Below are positions 22,129-22,662 of a stretch of 22,662 bases of DNA, one piece after another; positions within the stretch are counted from its first letter, which is position 1; each line of letters starts with the position of its first letter. The notes under the pieces were generated by a model. The model was not told where the DNA came from. It searched no databases and worked only from the letters and a program-made list of their open reading frames with translations. The DNA lies in the NCBI RefSeq assembly GCF_000719555.1, contig NZ_JOGX01000090.1:1-22662 (forward strand), in the 5' to 3' direction. Source of the DNA: Streptomyces sp. NRRL F-5727. Lineage in GTDB: Bacteria > Actinomycetota > Actinomycetes > Streptomycetales > Streptomycetaceae. Both the position numbers and the translations under genes were made by a program.

Positions 22129-22191
22129 GGCCCCCGCCGGGATTGCCGTCCCGATGCGAGGGCCTACCAAGCAGGAAGCCAAACCTTCCCG
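22129..22191 (+). promoter_or_regulatory. Structured mRNA leader that may hide the Shine-Dalgarno of the winged-helix gene
   Basis: The leader can form a nested stem. The outer arms are GGCCC (22129-22133) with GGGCC (22160-22164), and the inner arms are CGGGA (22138-22142) with TCCCG (22149-22153). A second hairpin pairs GGAAG (22174-22178), which lies in the only Shine-Dalgarno-like sequence AGGAAG, with CTTCC (22185-22189), just before ATG 22192. Folding would block ribosome access, so a ligand, protein or temperature change could control translation. No known riboswitch class is recognised. It may also be a chance fold in high-GC DNA. Confidence 0.4.
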
Positions 22192-22662
22192 ATGGATACC
22201 CGACAGCGTAGTCGGCGACAGCGCCCCACGCCCCGCCCACCCGCCAAGAACCACTCTTCCCAGCGTACTTCCGGCGGAGTGTGCCACGAGCGGACCCGCC
22301 TCACCCGCAACTTCACGGTCCTCGACAACGCCCTCATCCAGCACGAGGCACTCGGCGGCGCGGCCATCGCCATCGCCTGCTACATCGCCTCGCAGCCCGA
22401 GGGCACCCGCGTGGACATCCGGACCCTCGCCGAGAAGCTCCACTTCGGCAGGACGACCGTGTCCCGTGCACTGAACGCCCTGGAGGCCCACGGCTACCTG
22501 CGCCGCACGGTCGTCCGCACCCCCGACGGCCGCGTCTTCACCCACACGGTCTTCTGCCACAAGCCGTCCCGGGACAGGGCGGCACCCCCGAAGCGCCCGC
22601 ACCAGCGATCCCCGAAGCCGGCCCCGACTCCCGCACCCGCCCCAGACCGCACCCCCACTCCC
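22192..22662 (+). CDS. Winged-helix/helix-turn-helix protein, cut by the window end
   Basis: At least 157 residues are present and the frame stays open to the right edge. After a basic, disordered N-terminus (MDTRQRSRRQRP...), residues about 45-122 form a winged-helix domain: LDNALIQHEALGGAAIAIACYIASQ, then VDIRTLAEKLHFGRTTVSRALNALEAHGYLRRT, and the wing PDGRVFTHTVF. A Pro/Arg-rich tail begins near 126. The pattern matches a large Streptomyces group of helix-turn-helix proteins with LPxG-like helices and a GYL turn, probably transcription regulators. The ATG at 22192 is 13 bases after AGGAAG, rather far. A GTG at 22279 is in frame and would start next to the conserved part, so the start is uncertain. 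The stop is outside the window. Confidence 0.82.
   Translation, partial: MDTRQRSRRQRPTPRPPAKNHSSQRTSGGVCHERTRLTRNFTVLDNALIQHEALGGAAIAIACYIASQPEGTRVDIRTLAEKLHFGRTTVSRALNALEAHGYLRRTVVRTPDGRVFTHTVFCHKPSRDRAAPPKRPHQRSPKPAPTPAPAPDRTPTP

Noticed and set aside
2..22662. A CRISPR array, integrated element or defence island
   Set aside because: No regularly spaced repeats with unique spacers, no integrase, transposase or nuclease-helicase gene and no tRNA-flanking attachment site were found.

Overview
The window looks like a chromosomal segment of a Streptomyces or a close actinomycete relative. GC content is very high, third codon positions are almost all G or C, GTG and TTG start codons occur, and the families are ones typical of that genus: a DUF397/XRE pair next to an RsbW-like ATPase, Tat-secreted PhoX, DUF2630, FUSC and a winged-helix protein. 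This is inferred from composition and gene families, because no search could be run.

Layout. Bases 1-399 are non-coding and carry a cluster of palindromic intergenic repeats. Leftward genes follow: a small membrane protein (400-804) and a Rid-family protein (877-1290) whose probable promoter contains a direct-repeat operator candidate. A rightward run then encodes a four-helix membrane protein (1464-1898), a lipoprotein (1932-2453), a VanJ-like membrane-anchored phosphohydrolase (2458-3528), a DUF2630 protein (3546-3782) and a FUSC membrane protein (3852-5813). After a 312-base gap come an APC-type permease (6126-7598) and an unrecognised soluble protein (7674-8663).

Convergent to these is a Tat-secreted PhoX alkaline phosphatase (8716-10773, minus) with a PHO-box-like double repeat upstream. 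Divergent from phoX is a vWA-domain protein with a 500-residue Ala/Glu/Pro/Thr linker (11011-13233), followed by metG (13333-14940) and a strong bidirectional terminator. The next leftward block holds a secreted protein of unknown function, a DoxX-like protein, and a secreted endonuclease/exonuclease/phosphatase protein with Asp-rich FG-GAP/VCBS repeats. Beyond it lies a broken Tat-exported intradiol dioxygenase with one stop and three frameshifts.

The right end is regulatory. It holds a DUF397 protein with a duplicated motif, an XRE/DUF5753 regulator overlapping it by four bases, and a divergent RsbW-like ATPase; together they have the composition of a whiJ/abaA-like locus. A SnoaL/NTF2-like protein follows. 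Last comes a winged-helix gene running off the window, preceded by a leader that could fold so as to hide its own Shine-Dalgarno sequence.

Shared themes are cell-surface phosphate chemistry (VanJ-like enzyme, PhoX, secreted EEP protein) and developmental-type regulation. No CRISPR array, tRNA, rRNA, transposase or prophage was seen. The most unusual signals are the folded leader at 22129-22191, the decayed dioxygenase, the duplicated DUF397 motif and the repetitive linker of the vWA protein.
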